A stretch of DNA of 64,000 nucleotides from Cellvibrio zantedeschiae (GTDB taxonomy: Bacteria; Pseudomonadota; Gammaproteobacteria; Pseudomonadales; Cellvibrionaceae): positions 2,232,001 to 2,296,000 of the forward strand of contig NZ_BMYZ01000001.1 in assembly GCF_014652535.1 (NCBI RefSeq). The letters run 5' to 3'. Every line of letters starts with the position of its first letter. The first letter of the stretch is position 1. Below the pieces are notes generated by a model. The model saw only the letters and a program-made list of their open reading frames with translations. It was not told the origin of the DNA and did no database searches. The translations under genes were made by a program, and so were the position numbers. This document shows, in pieces, positions 37,210 through 46,200 of the stretch.

Positions 37210-39069
37210 ATGAAGTTAAAAACCCTCCCCCTCCTCATTAGCACCCTTATTGCAACACAAGTATTTGCAGCTACCGATGAAGTTGTAGTCACCGGCACAT
37301 ACAGCCCGGTAACCAGTGAGCAATTAGCTTCTTCTGTTACGGTTATTAGCCAGGAACAATTAGCCGCGTTAAGCAGCCACAGCCTCGTGGATGCATTACG
37401 CCAAGTGCCCAGCATCTGGGTTGAAGAACAAGGTGGCCCGGGTGGCCTTACTGCTATTGCATTGCGCGGTGCAGAAGCAAATCACACCTTGGTATTGCTG
37501 GACGGCGTGCAATTGAATGACCCAACAAATACTCGCGGTGGCGCATTTGATGTTAATAACATCAACATAGATTCTATTAAACGCATTGAAATTATTCGCG
37601 GAGCACAATCTGCCATTTACGGCTCAGATGCACTCGCCGGCGTTATTCATATCATCACCGTTGAAGCCACTGAAACTGCACAACAAAATCTTTCTGTTGC
37701 AGTAGGTGAAGACGGTTATAAAACAGCAAGCCTGACTGCAACAGGCACTGCCGGTAATTTGGGTTACGCGGTAAAAGTGCAAGGTAAAGATGCAGGCGAA
37801 CCTATTGAAGGTAGCAGCGCGGAAAACAAAGAAGCTTTAGTGAAATTGAATTGGAAACAAGACGCTCACAACCTGGATTTTTCATACCGTTATTTAGACG
37901 GTGAAAAAACTACCTTCCCGGAACAAAGCGGTGGCTCACTGTTTGCGCAACTGCGTGATCTCGACCAAAGTGAGTTTACCGACCAAAATGCTGCGCTTGC
38001 ATGGCAATGGCAAGTTAATGATTTTTGGCGTAGCAAGCTGCAAGGCGCATGGTTTAATCGTCAGGAAAATTTAACCTCACCGGGTATTGTTCCCTTTGAT
38101 GCAGTACCTGCGAATGGTGCGGATACAGATTTCACTCGCACTAATTTCAGCTGGACCAACACTCTTGGCAATGAAAAATCTGTGTGGGGAAATATTGGTG
38201 TAGAAACCAAACACGAATCTGGCGATAGCGTAGGCTATTTGGATTTTGGTTTTAAAATGCCAACTGATTTTAGTTTGGATCGCCGTATTGATAGCGTCTT
38301 CGTAAACATTAACGGTTACATCAATGAAGATTTGCTCGTGCAAGCAAGTGCTCGCCGCGATGACGCAGAAAATCTTGCACCTAAAGATAGCGTGCAAGGC
38401 GGAGTTCGCTATCAAATCAACGACAACTTAAGTTGGTTTGCAAATGCCGGCCAAGGCTTTAAATTGCCCAGCTTCCTCGCATTGGGTCACCCGCTCGTTG
38501 GCAATAAAAATTTGAAACCAGAACGTGCCACCACTCGCGACACAGGTTTGGAATGGTCTGCCAATAACACTAGTATTAATTTCAGTGTTTTTAGAAATAC
38601 CTACCTGGACCTGATTGATTTTGATGCTGAATTATTCACCAACGTAAACCGTAACCAAGTTGACACTCGCGGTGTTGAAACTGAAATCCATTGGCACTCG
38701 CAAGATAACCAATGGCAATTGGGCGCGCACGCTAGCTATGCCGATATTGATGCAGAAAATCCACTTATGGGTAGGCCACAAGTTAAGGCAGGCGCAACCG
38801 CAACTTATAACCTGAATGATAGTTGGCAATTCAATGCCAATTACTTATGGGTAGATGATCGCCTTGCCGCTAGCCGTTATACGGGTGATACCGTGGTTGA
38901 AACTTTGGATAAGTACAATCGTTTTGACTTGGGCGCGAAGTGGACAGTGAATTCACAACTCACCATCAACCTCAGCATTGAAAATATTACTGACGAAGAT
39001 TACATGAACGACATAGGTTTCCCGGCAATTGGCCGCACCGGTTTTGTGGGTGCTAATTTTAGTTTTTAA
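37210..39069 (+). CDS. BtuB-like TonB-dependent outer-membrane receptor
   Basis: The 619-residue receptor has a signal peptide (1-20), a TonB box (DEVVVTG at 23-29), a plug domain with ALRGAEANHTLVLLDG and IKRIEIIRGAQSAIYGSDALAGVI, and a 22-strand barrel ending in aromatic GFVGANFSF. The short length and plug sequence resemble BtuB. The gene has no cobalamin riboswitch in its short upstream gap, unlike the receptor at 56392-58347. It follows two sugar-related genes, so a ligand other than B12 is possible. The specificity is open. Confidence 0.85.
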   Translation: MKLKTLPLLISTLIATQVFAATDEVVVTGTYSPVTSEQLASSVTVISQEQLAALSSHSLVDALRQVPSIWVEEQGGPGGLTAIALRGAEANHTLVLLDGVQLNDPTNTRGGAFDVNNINIDSIKRIEIIRGAQSAIYGSDALAGVIHIITVEATETAQQNLSVAVGEDGYKTASLTATGTAGNLGYAVKVQGKDAGEPIEGSSAENKEALVKLNWKQDAHNLDFSYRYLDGEKTTFPEQSGGSLFAQLRDLDQSEFTDQNAALAWQWQVNDFWRSKLQGAWFNRQENLTSPGIVPFDAVPANGADTDFTRTNFSWTNTLGNEKSVWGNIGVETKHESGDSVGYLDFGFKMPTDFSLDRRIDSVFVNINGYINEDLLVQASARRDDAENLAPKDSVQGGVRYQINDNLSWFANAGQGFKLPSFLALGHPLVGNKNLKPERATTRDTGLEWSANNTSINFSVFRNTYLDLIDFDAELFTNVNRNQVDTRGVETEIHWHSQDNQWQLGAHASYADIDAENPLMGRPQVKAGATATYNLNDSWQFNANYLWVDDRLAASRYTGDTVVETLDKYNRFDLGAKWTVNSQLTINLSIENITDEDYMNDIGFPAIGRTGFVGANFSF

Positions 39070-39130
39070 TTGATCTGGATTTTTCGGTATCAAATTGGGA
39101 GTTATATTTTTAACCGCTCCCGCAATAAAA

Positions 39131-39160
39131 AAGCTCCCGTTAATCGGGAGCTTTTTTATT
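39131..39160 (+). terminator. bidirectional rho-independent terminator
   Basis: A 9-bp stem (39131-39139 with 39145-39153) with a TTAAT loop is flanked by an A run on the left and T run on the right. It can serve the TonB receptor on the plus strand and the convergent RDD gene on the minus strand. Confidence 0.92.
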
Positions 39161-39193
39161 TAAAGTACGGCAATTTCATTTTCGTATCAATCA

Positions 39194-39739
39194 CTACTCA
39201 TCAATCACCAGCGTGCTTGCAATCAAATCATGTAAGGCCTGCTTCTTAGCCGTGAAAGCGGCCATGATATAACCCAGGCACAAAAATAATCCGGATAATA
39301 TTTTGCTCCAGTAACGGCCATTTGCACGAGCTAAAGATATACGTCTACCTTGATCATCAGTCACCACTATACCCAGTGCCATTTTGCCTAGCGTTGCCTG
39401 TTTAGCTGAAGACTCAAGCAAGGTGTAATAAAGCCAGTTAAGTGCAAAGCTCATGGCTATAAAACCAAATGCCATACTTAATCCAAAAGGAATTGCGCCA
39501 ATACTGCCTGAAAAAATAGCTGCACCAAAACTCAGGGCGAAAAAGCCAATACAAATTCCGTTCAAAATGGAAAGTATCATCCAATCAATCACAAAAGCAC
39601 CAAAGCGCTTCCAAAAACCTGCGTGATTTTTATAGACCACCTGAGCAGCGGCAACCTCAGAGAATGCAAATGCATTCCCGCACGCCGAACAATAACTGGC
39701 ATTATTAGCGTTTTGCGCCCCACACTTTAAACACTGCAT
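39194..39739 (-). CDS. RDD family membrane protein with N-terminal zinc ribbon
   Basis: The 181-residue protein starts with a zinc ribbon (MQCLKCGAQNANNASYCSACG, two CxxC pairs) and continues with an RDD domain (HAGFWKRFGAFVIDWMIL, then KQATLGKMALGIVV) containing three to four membrane segments. The function of this combination is unknown; regulation or transport at the inner membrane is conceivable. It is the last gene of a minus-strand group with a di-haem cytochrome and YceI, 40 bases after the cytochrome gene. A second RDD protein is at 7164-7727. Confidence 0.85.
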   Translation of the reverse strand: MQCLKCGAQNANNASYCSACGNAFAFSEVAAAQVVYKNHAGFWKRFGAFVIDWMILSILNGICIGFFALSFGAAIFSGSIGAIPFGLSMAFGFIAMSFALNWLYYTLLESSAKQATLGKMALGIVVTDDQGRRISLARANGRYWSKILSGLFLCLGYIMAAFTAKKQALHDLIASTLVIDE

Positions 39740-39779
39740 TACGCACTCCTTATTTTTTGATCATTATTATGCAAAGCAA

Positions 39780-41459
39780 CTATAAGCTTTTTATATACTC
39801 CAGCAAAGCCATGCGTTCTTGCTCATTTAATTGCGTACCGTATTCATGCCCTACATTCGAGTTACCGGTTGAGCGGGTATCAAACAAACTAGCATTCGCC
39901 ACTTCCAGGGTTTGATTGCCGAGCTTCACTCGGTCAAGCTCGCGGTTACCTACAAAAAATTGTGCAGGACGCTGTGCAGCGGGCAGCAACAAATCGTAAA
40001 CTGTCGGCACAGAACCATTGTGTAAATAAGGTGCAGATGCCCAGATGCCATTAATAGGTCGCGCTTTGTAGTAACGGACAGTATTATCAGCATGGCTCAT
40101 TTTATTTGTAGCGAATTCCTGAACAACAGAACAAAATGAATCCCAAGGATGATCCAACAGAGATCCGGTAACTACATGCATTACAACATCCAAACGCGTA
40201 GCTTCTGCCTTAAATTTTTGGCCGAACCAAAGCGCAAAATGTTTCCCTTCCAGCTCCCCGGTTTTTACAGTACCTTCCGTAAAATTATTCACCATTAGCA
40301 TATCCGTGCCCACTTCATTTGCTGGAACTAACACAGCTGATAATTTGCGATCCGCATCCTCAGAATTCACCAGACTATGACATTGCAAACAATGCTGTTT
40401 ATAAATTGTTTCGCCTTTTTCAATTAGTTTTTTATCCAAACGGCCAGCTAAATCTTTCGGCCATTTAGGTGAACTCAACTTATAATATTTGCGCTGGATG
40501 TAACCCAAATTTTTAATTTGAATGCTGGAAGGATAGGTTTTTCCATGACCCAAAACATCCACAGTTCCGTAAACAGCTAAAGCAGTTGTCGCATTTTGCG
40601 CTAAAGGCCCGGGCTCCATATTGGGTGCAGAGGCATTCCACTGAACCACATCCAAATGGGATGCATCCCATAACACAGGAAAACTGGTAGGCGCATTAGG
40701 CGAGCGCGCGTTCGCTGGTATATTTAAAGCTTCCGCTGCAACCGCATTAAAAATTTGCCCGAATGCATCCAGGCGCCCGTGACCATAGGGAACTTGTGTC
40801 GCATTAATTGCATAACGCGTTTCTAACTCCTGAATACGCGTTTCGATCTGCTGCTTAACAAGGTCTGGTTTAATTTTTTGCGTTTGCTGCAAGCGCGCTG
40901 TAAATCTTTGCCACTTTTCCGGCTGGGAAATTGTTGCTTTTAGTGCGGCTAATAATTCGGTTTCAAATTGCGTGTAATTTATTAAACTCTGCCCACCATC
41001 AATGCGAACAGGCTTACTATTAATAGTAACTTGGCCCGTATGGCATGCAGCGCAACTTAAGCCAACCCAGGCGTTACCCTTATCATCCTGATCACGCACA
41101 ACACCTACAGGTAAAGCATCCGGGTTAAATTTATTTGCCGAATCGGTGACAAATCCCAAATCAGCCATATGCGAATTGTTGCGAAATAATTGTTCGCCTT
41201 CAGCATTTTCTAATGAGAGAAACCAGCTGTAATTTAAAATTCGCGATCCGAAGGATGTATAGGATAATTGTTGGCGCTCCGCCATGCTCCAACCCTGCCC
41301 TAAATAAGTCACACCGTCTTTAGTCAAGGTGGTGTGTGCATCGGGAGCAAAGGGATCTTGTCGCAAATGGCGCAACAAAAGAAAGATCGCGGCAATAATC
41401 AAAACTAAAATGAGCAGGCAAGTAACTAGTTTATAACTTTTCTTTTTCATATCATCCAT
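39780..41459 (-). CDS. RoxA-like di-haem cytochrome c (cytochrome c peroxidase-related)
   Basis: This protein of about 559 residues has an N-terminal membrane anchor or signal (about 10-30) and two haem c motifs, CAACH (136-140) and CLQCH (357-361). The WFLSLENAEGE, LPVGVVRDQD, RIDGGQSL, YGHGRLDAFGQIFN, FPVLWDASHLDVVQWN and ASAPNMEPGPLAQN blocks are typical of the RoxA-like di-haem group, whose best-known members are rubber oxygenases. Its own substrate is unknown. The frame opens at a TTG (41486); the ATG at 41459 has an AGG upstream, and 41450 is also possible. It lies downstream of a YceI gene. Confidence 0.8.
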   Translation of the reverse strand: MDDMKKKSYKLVTCLLILVLIIAAIFLLLRHLRQDPFAPDAHTTLTKDGVTYLGQGWSMAERQQLSYTSFGSRILNYSWFLSLENAEGEQLFRNNSHMADLGFVTDSANKFNPDALPVGVVRDQDDKGNAWVGLSCAACHTGQVTINSKPVRIDGGQSLINYTQFETELLAALKATISQPEKWQRFTARLQQTQKIKPDLVKQQIETRIQELETRYAINATQVPYGHGRLDAFGQIFNAVAAEALNIPANARSPNAPTSFPVLWDASHLDVVQWNASAPNMEPGPLAQNATTALAVYGTVDVLGHGKTYPSSIQIKNLGYIQRKYYKLSSPKWPKDLAGRLDKKLIEKGETIYKQHCLQCHSLVNSEDADRKLSAVLVPANEVGTDMLMVNNFTEGTVKTGELEGKHFALWFGQKFKAEATRLDVVMHVVTGSLLDHPWDSFCSVVQEFATNKMSHADNTVRYYKARPINGIWASAPYLHNGSVPTVYDLLLPAAQRPAQFFVGNRELDRVKLGNQTLEVANASLFDTRSTGNSNVGHEYGTQLNEQERMALLEYIKSL

Positions 41460-41499
41460 TTCCGGCCTGTGAACAGACCCAAGCAAAGTTAATCAGTCA

Positions 41500-42126
41500 T
41501 TAGCGTTTTTGAAATTCTGCGAACACTTCTACATTGACTTCATCGCCTACCGCAGGAACCAAATAATCCATTCCAAATTGCGAGCGTTTAAAACTGGTTG
41601 TAGCGGTGAAACCAATGGTATAGCGGCCGGTTAACATATTTTCACCACCCCCATTAAAAACCACGTCCAGCACTATAGGGGCGACCACACCGTGCAAGGT
41701 TAAATTGCCGCTAAATTTTGCGTGAGATTGGTCAACCAATTGCACACTGGTAGTTTTGAAAAAGGCCTGCGGATATTTTTCCGCATCGAACCAGCTACTA
41801 CCGCGCAGCGTTTCAGCAAGCTCAGCGTTGTTAACGTCGATGCTGGCAATACTAATTACAGCAGATAAGTTGGCATTTTCCATATGTGCCGGATCAAATT
41901 CCAATGAGGCATCAACGCTATTAAAGCGACCGACAAAAGTAGACATACCCATGTGATTAATTTTGAAAAGCACAGTCGTGTGCTGCTTATCGATTTGGTA
42001 GGCGCCGGGCTTGAGGTTTACTATCCCGGTTTTTACTTTGGGTTGGATTAAATATCCACAGGCGCTGAGCAAAAGCGTAAGGGAAATCAGCAATATTTTT
42101 TTGTAATCAACGCTAAAGTACGGCAT
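41500..42126 (-). CDS. YceI family lipoprotein
   Basis: The protein of about 208 residues has a lipoprotein signal with lipobox LLSAC at about residues 19-23 and then a YceI lipocalin-like beta-barrel: PGAYQIDKQHTTVLFKINHMGMSTFVGRF, SIDVNNAELAETLRG, KYPQAFFKTTSV and FKRSQFGMDYLVPAVGDEVNV. YceI proteins bind isoprenoid lipids such as ubiquinone in the periplasm. The first ATG is at 42138; the second at 42126 has GAGGGA upstream and is preferred. It precedes the di-haem cytochrome gene in an apparent operon, hinting at a quinone- or isoprenoid-linked redox role (inference). Confidence 0.88.
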   Translation of the reverse strand: MPYFSVDYKKILLISLTLLLSACGYLIQPKVKTGIVNLKPGAYQIDKQHTTVLFKINHMGMSTFVGRFNSVDASLEFDPAHMENANLSAVISIASIDVNNAELAETLRGSSWFDAEKYPQAFFKTTSVQLVDQSHAKFSGNLTLHGVVAPIVLDVVFNGGGENMLTGRYTIGFTATTSFKRSQFGMDYLVPAVGDEVNVEVFAEFQKR

Positions 42127-42175
42127 AGATTCCCTCATTAACTGATTTCAAAAAGCAGTAATACACCGCGAAGCT

Positions 42176-42218
42176 GAAAAAAAAAGGAAGGCTACCAAAA
42201 CGGCAACCTTCCTTTTGA
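42176..42218 (-). terminator. terminator of the min operon
   Basis: An imperfect stem of about 13 bp (arms near 42184-42196 and 42204-42216, AAGGAAGG against CCTTCCTT) is followed on the minus strand by a long T run. It lies 20 bases beyond the minE stop. Confidence 0.85.
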
Positions 42219-42237
42219 GAAACAATAACACCTGCTC

Positions 42238-42495
42238 TTATTCTGGCAAGGTGATATTCAATTCCAATACCGAGCAATTATCCGTGTTATCCAAATTGAC
42301 AACCACTTGGTCTGATTCAATATGAATATACTTACGGATAACCGCAATAATTTCCTGCTGCATTTGCGGCAAGAAATCTGGTTGCTTTAAATTTCTTTTA
42401 TTGCGTTCGTGCGCAACAATAATTTGCAAACGCTCTTTTGCAGTGGATGCAGATGTTGGTGCACTTTTCTTTTTAAAGTAGTCAAAAAGGCTCAC
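42238..42495 (-). CDS. minE: cell division topological specificity factor MinE
   Basis: MinE drives MinD off the membrane and confines MinCD to the poles. The 85-residue protein has the N-terminal amphipathic SLFDYFKKK, the [15 protein letters not shown] MinD-contact helix and the [14 protein letters not shown] dimerisation helix. It starts with a GTG that overlaps the minD stop by one base (TAGTG) and has a strong GGAGG six bases upstream, supporting translational coupling. Confidence 0.96.
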   Translation of the reverse strand: MSLFDYFKKKSAPTSASTAKERLQIIVAHERNKRNLKQPDFLPQMQQEIIAVIRKYIHIESDQVVVNLDNTDNCSVLELNITLPE

Positions 42496-43307
42496 TATTT
42501 ACCTCCCAGCAAACGCGCTAAGAAACCCTTCTTTTCCGCTTCAAGGAAGCGATGTGGAAGATCACTGCCCAACAATCTATCTACAGCATCGTTATAGGCT
42601 TGGCCAGCTTGCGTCTCTTCATCAAGAATTACTGGCGTGCCCTGGTTAGAGGCTTTGAGTACAGCTTCTGATTCTGGAATTACACCCAGCAAAGGAATTG
42701 CCAAAATTTCTTCTACGTCACCCACGCTTAACATTTCACCAGCGGCAACACGAGTTGGGTTGTAGCGAGTCAACAACAAATGTTCTTTGATTGGCTCAAG
42801 ATTTTGTTCTGCACGGCGCGATTTGGATTGCAGGATTCCGATAATACGATCTGAGTCGCGAACAGAAGAAACCTCAGGGTTTGTTACTACAATCGCGATA
42901 TCGGCAAAGTACAATGCCATTTGCGCGCCCTGCTCAATGCCCGCAGGTGAATCACAAACGATGTAATCAAAATCTTTTGATAAATCATTTAACACCGCTT
43001 CAACGCCTTCTTTGGTTAAAGCATCTTTATCGCGAGTTTGTGAAGCCGGTAAAACGTATAAGTTATCTGTACGCTTATCTTTAATCAGTGATTGGCTGAG
43101 ATTGGATTCGCCTTTAATGACGTTTACAAAATCGTAAACTACACGGCGCTCACAGCCCATAATCAAATCGAGATTACGTAAACCCACGTCGAAATCAATA
43201 ACCACAGTTTTGTGGCCACGCATTGCCAAACCTGTACTGATTGCTGCGCTGGAAGTAGTTTTACCTACACCGCCTTTACCCGATGTAACAACAATAATCT
43301 TAGCCAA
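42495..43307 (-). CDS. minD: septum-site determining ATPase MinD
   Basis: MinD is the membrane-cycling ATPase that recruits MinC and responds to MinE. The 270-residue protein has the deviant Walker [45 protein letters not shown] (Walker B) and a C-terminal amphipathic membrane helix ([11 protein letters not shown]). The length and motifs are canonical. It lies 108 bases after minC. Confidence 0.97.
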   Translation of the reverse strand: MAKIIVVTSGKGGVGKTTSSAAISTGLAMRGHKTVVIDFDVGLRNLDLIMGCERRVVYDFVNVIKGESNLSQSLIKDKRTDNLYVLPASQTRDKDALTKEGVEAVLNDLSKDFDYIVCDSPAGIEQGAQMALYFADIAIVVTNPEVSSVRDSDRIIGILQSKSRRAEQNLEPIKEHLLLTRYNPTRVAAGEMLSVGDVEEILAIPLLGVIPESEAVLKASNQGTPVILDEETQAGQAYNDAVDRLLGSDLPHRFLEAEKKGFLARLLGGK

Positions 43308-43415
43308 GGTAGGCTCCTTAAATTTTCTATGGTCTTAAAGTGAAAAAAATAATTTTAATTTTTAAATGGATTACGAACTAGTTTTTATGAGCTATTGGAT
43401 TACACACTCAACAGT

Positions 43416-44186
43416 TTATGCACTAACAAGGGCTTCAACGGCAACCTTCTCGCCCTTAAGCGAAATTTGCACCGGCTTTTTTAATAATTCTTTTGGTAAG
43501 GCATCTTGCAACATAAAATTGCCCGCGACTGAAACCAATTCGGCCTCGATATTCTGGCAAAAAATTCGCGCGCTTTCATCGCCTTTCACACCAGCCAAAG
43601 CACGACCGCGCAAAGTGCCATAAATGTGGATATGACCATCCGCTAAGACTTCCGCACCTTCACTTACCTGGGCGAGCACAATTAAATCGGCTCCCTCGGC
43701 GTAAATCTGTTGGCCAGACCGCACAGGACGTGTGACAACACGGCTCATACGCTGCACTACACGCTCTTCAATAACAGTTTCTACTACGGTTTCAACACGG
43801 GTTTCAACGATAGTTTCCGGCGCTTTCGTTTTGGCTGCAGCAGGAATTTTTAAAGCGCGCTCAGATGGTGTTGGCAAAATCGCCAAACCGGTTTTTTGAA
43901 CGCTTGCTAAAAGTGCTTCCGGTACAGCGGTAAAACCTAAAGGCTGCAAATCCAGCTTTCGGCAAATTTGAATCAAGCTATCGGCATTGGCAAGTAACGC
44001 TGTGCAATTTTCAGGGTTTTCCAAACGCTCCAAACTGATCAGTACCGGCGAATTCACAAAAAAATGCGGTGCCTGGTCAATCTTTTCTTTCAATTCTACC
44101 GCGAGCGTATCGGGGTTATATTCAACCAGAGCCAGCACCACCACGGTCAGGGCACTGCCTTTAAGCTGAAAACTCACATCTATCAT
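43416..44186 (-). CDS. minC: septum-site determining protein MinC
   Basis: MinC inhibits FtsZ assembly away from mid-cell. The 256-residue protein has an N-terminal FtsZ-binding domain (SFQLKGSALTVVVLALVEY), a variable Thr/Glu/Val-rich linker (about 110-150) and the C-terminal beta-helix (IYAEGADLIVLAQVSEGAEVLADG, HIYGTLRGRALAG) that dimerises and binds MinD. The frame opens at 44207. The ATG at 44186, with GAGAG about six bases upstream, gives the more typical start. Confidence 0.95.
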   Translation of the reverse strand: MIDVSFQLKGSALTVVVLALVEYNPDTLAVELKEKIDQAPHFFVNSPVLISLERLENPENCTALLANADSLIQICRKLDLQPLGFTAVPEALLASVQKTGLAILPTPSERALKIPAAAKTKAPETIVETRVETVVETVIEERVVQRMSRVVTRPVRSGQQIYAEGADLIVLAQVSEGAEVLADGHIHIYGTLRGRALAGVKGDESARIFCQNIEAELVSVAGNFMLQDALPKELLKKPVQISLKGEKVAVEALVSA

Positions 44187-44460
44187 TAGGGACTCTCTTG
44201 CCTGCATTCAATCTGTATAAGGCCGCCATTATCAAGCTGCTGGAGTTTTAGTCAAGATAAAGCGCTTGCTGATTAGCATGGCTTATTCCATGATTCTGCC
44301 CCGCATGCAGCCTGGGTTTCATTCAGGCCGGATTAAGGCGTCGCAACTTATAAAGAGCCTAAGGTGTCAGAGTCCCAAGTTGGGCTTAACGCCTTTGCCT
44401 CGCAGCGTTTATCCTGATAAGGCAGCGAGCCCGCCAACTGGACATAAGACGAGAAATCAC

Positions 44461-46056
44461 ATGAAATTCCCGATGAGTTTGGCAAAATCTTTACACAAAG
44501 CTGTTCTGGCTTTGCTGACTGTCATTCCCCTTCTGATGATGGCGCCTGTAAGCCAGGCTGCAAATCAAGAGGACGTAGAATTCAGCCAAGCTGAACTCGA
44601 CCAAATGCTCGCACCAATCGCTCTTTACCCCGATGCACTGCTTTCGCAAGTTCTCATTGCTGCAACTTATCCGTTGGAAATTATCCAGGCTGACCGTTGG
44701 GTGCGCAGCAATAAAGATCTCAAAACTGAAGATGCCCTCAAATTTGCTCAAAATAAAGATTGGGACCCTAGCGTAAAAGCACTGGTCGCGTTTCCCGACA
44801 TTTTGAAGCGCATGAGCGAAGACGTAGATTGGACTCAACGTTTGGGCGACGCATTTTTAAGTGACGAAGAAGCCGTTATGGATGCAGTACAAAGACTGCG
44901 CAAACGCGCTTATGCCACAGGCAATTTGGAAAAAGCACAGCACATTACCGTTGAGCGTGATGACAACAACATCATTATTGAACCGGCAGAGGAACGCATA
45001 GTTTACGTGCCCGTGTACGACACCCGTGTTGTTTATGGCAACTGGTGGTGGCCGGATTATCCACCGGTTTTTTGGCACTACCCAAGCAGCTATACCTACG
45101 TGTCCGGCTTTTACTGGGGCACCAGTATTTACCTTGGCCCAACCTACTTTTATAGTTCGTGCCGCTGGCGTGACCGTCGCGTAGTGGTTGTAGATCATCA
45201 CCATCATTACGACGGACACACACGTTTTTACACCGGCAGAAGCATTGTGGGTCATTCAAGTGCACGCCTCTGGCGTCACGAGCCCGCGCATAGACATGGT
45301 GTGGCTTATTACAACAACAATTTGCGTGAGACTTATGGCAGCCGCCGCCAGTCCTATCAAAACGACCGCGACTATCGTCAACAACATCGCGATAACAGCG
45401 TGAATCAAAACCCACGTATTAGCGACGGCTGGAAGCGCGACAACGACAGGCGAGATGATGACAACCGCTGGGATAACAACGGTAATCATGACCGCAATAA
45501 CAGAAATGAAAACCGCAATCCTAACGGCCACTATGATCGTGCTGATCAAGTACGCGAGCGTTTGAACCGCGATAGTAATGATCGCGATAACAACATCAAC
45601 AATCGTCCGTTGCGAGGCAATACCGACGCGCGCGGTGTTCGCGTGCAAAATCAGGCACAGCAACAAGTAACCACGGAGAATAATATCTCTCCCTCATTCA
45701 ATCGCACCGAGGAAAACGGTCGCAACCGTGGCAACGTGGAGCAAGGCAGACAATCTGAACGAGGCATTGATGTAAACAACAATAACCGGCTCAATATTGA
45801 TCAAGAGCGCCGGATCGTGACGGATGATGCTGATCGCCGCCCCAATTTCTCTGGCCCCGTGCAACGTGCACAAGAGCAGCGCATCAGCGAACCGCAACCC
45901 AGAGTTGAGCGCCAAATGGAGCGGCAGGAAGTGCGAAGAGCTGAGTTTTCGCCACCCCGGAATGACAATGAAGGGCGCGGTCAGCCTCAGCAAAGAGCCG
46001 AACGAGCACACAATAACCCGCGCTTTTCACGCGATAAAAATGACGACAACAAATAA
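44461..46056 (+). CDS. secreted DUF3300 protein with low-complexity Asn/Arg/Asp-rich tail
   Basis: The 531-residue protein has a signal peptide (about 1-37, ending SQAANQ) and a DUF3300 domain (about 40-180: ELDQMLAPIALYPDALLSQVL, ATYPLEIIQADRW, IIEPAEERIVYVPVYDTRVVYG). An aromatic/histidine-rich segment follows (about 195-285), and then a long hydrophilic tail rich in Asn, Arg, Asp and Gln (about 290-531) that is likely disordered. DUF3300 has no known function. The open frame extends to 44266, but the ATG at 44461 directly precedes the signal peptide. It is monocistronic, with a terminator after it. Confidence 0.85.
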   Translation: MKFPMSLAKSLHKAVLALLTVIPLLMMAPVSQAANQEDVEFSQAELDQMLAPIALYPDALLSQVLIAATYPLEIIQADRWVRSNKDLKTEDALKFAQNKDWDPSVKALVAFPDILKRMSEDVDWTQRLGDAFLSDEEAVMDAVQRLRKRAYATGNLEKAQHITVERDDNNIIIEPAEERIVYVPVYDTRVVYGNWWWPDYPPVFWHYPSSYTYVSGFYWGTSIYLGPTYFYSSCRWRDRRVVVVDHHHHYDGHTRFYTGRSIVGHSSARLWRHEPAHRHGVAYYNNNLRETYGSRRQSYQNDRDYRQQHRDNSVNQNPRISDGWKRDNDRRDDDNRWDNNGNHDRNNRNENRNPNGHYDRADQVRERLNRDSNDRDNNINNRPLRGNTDARGVRVQNQAQQQVTTENNISPSFNRTEENGRNRGNVEQGRQSERGIDVNNNNRLNIDQERRIVTDDADRRPNFSGPVQRAQEQRISEPQPRVERQMERQEVRRAEFSPPRNDNEGRGQPQQRAERAHNNPRFSRDKNDDNK

Positions 46057-46070
46057 GCAATAGAAGATAA

Positions 46071-46099
46071 AAACCTCGCCCAGTGCGAGGTTTTTTTAT
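46071..46099 (+). terminator. rho-independent terminator of the DUF3300 gene
   Basis: A 9-bp stem (46071-46079 with 46085-46093) with a CCAGT loop runs into a T-rich tract. Confidence 0.93.
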
Positions 46100-46200
46100 T
46101 TGTGCTGCAGCCTATCCCTACCCGCTTAGCTTCCTTCTCGCCCCCGCATTCTTTATAGTACGCGCTTTATAAAATCCCCTGCCCGAACGAGGTTAGCCCC

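Noticed and set aside
44266-44460. N-terminal extension of the DUF3300 protein
   Set aside because: The extension lacks protein-like features and the signal peptide begins at the ATG at 44461.
45256-45666. Long minus-strand frames opposite the DUF3300 tail
   Set aside because: They are antisense shadows of low-complexity Asn/Arg/Asp codons and have a biased, unnatural composition.
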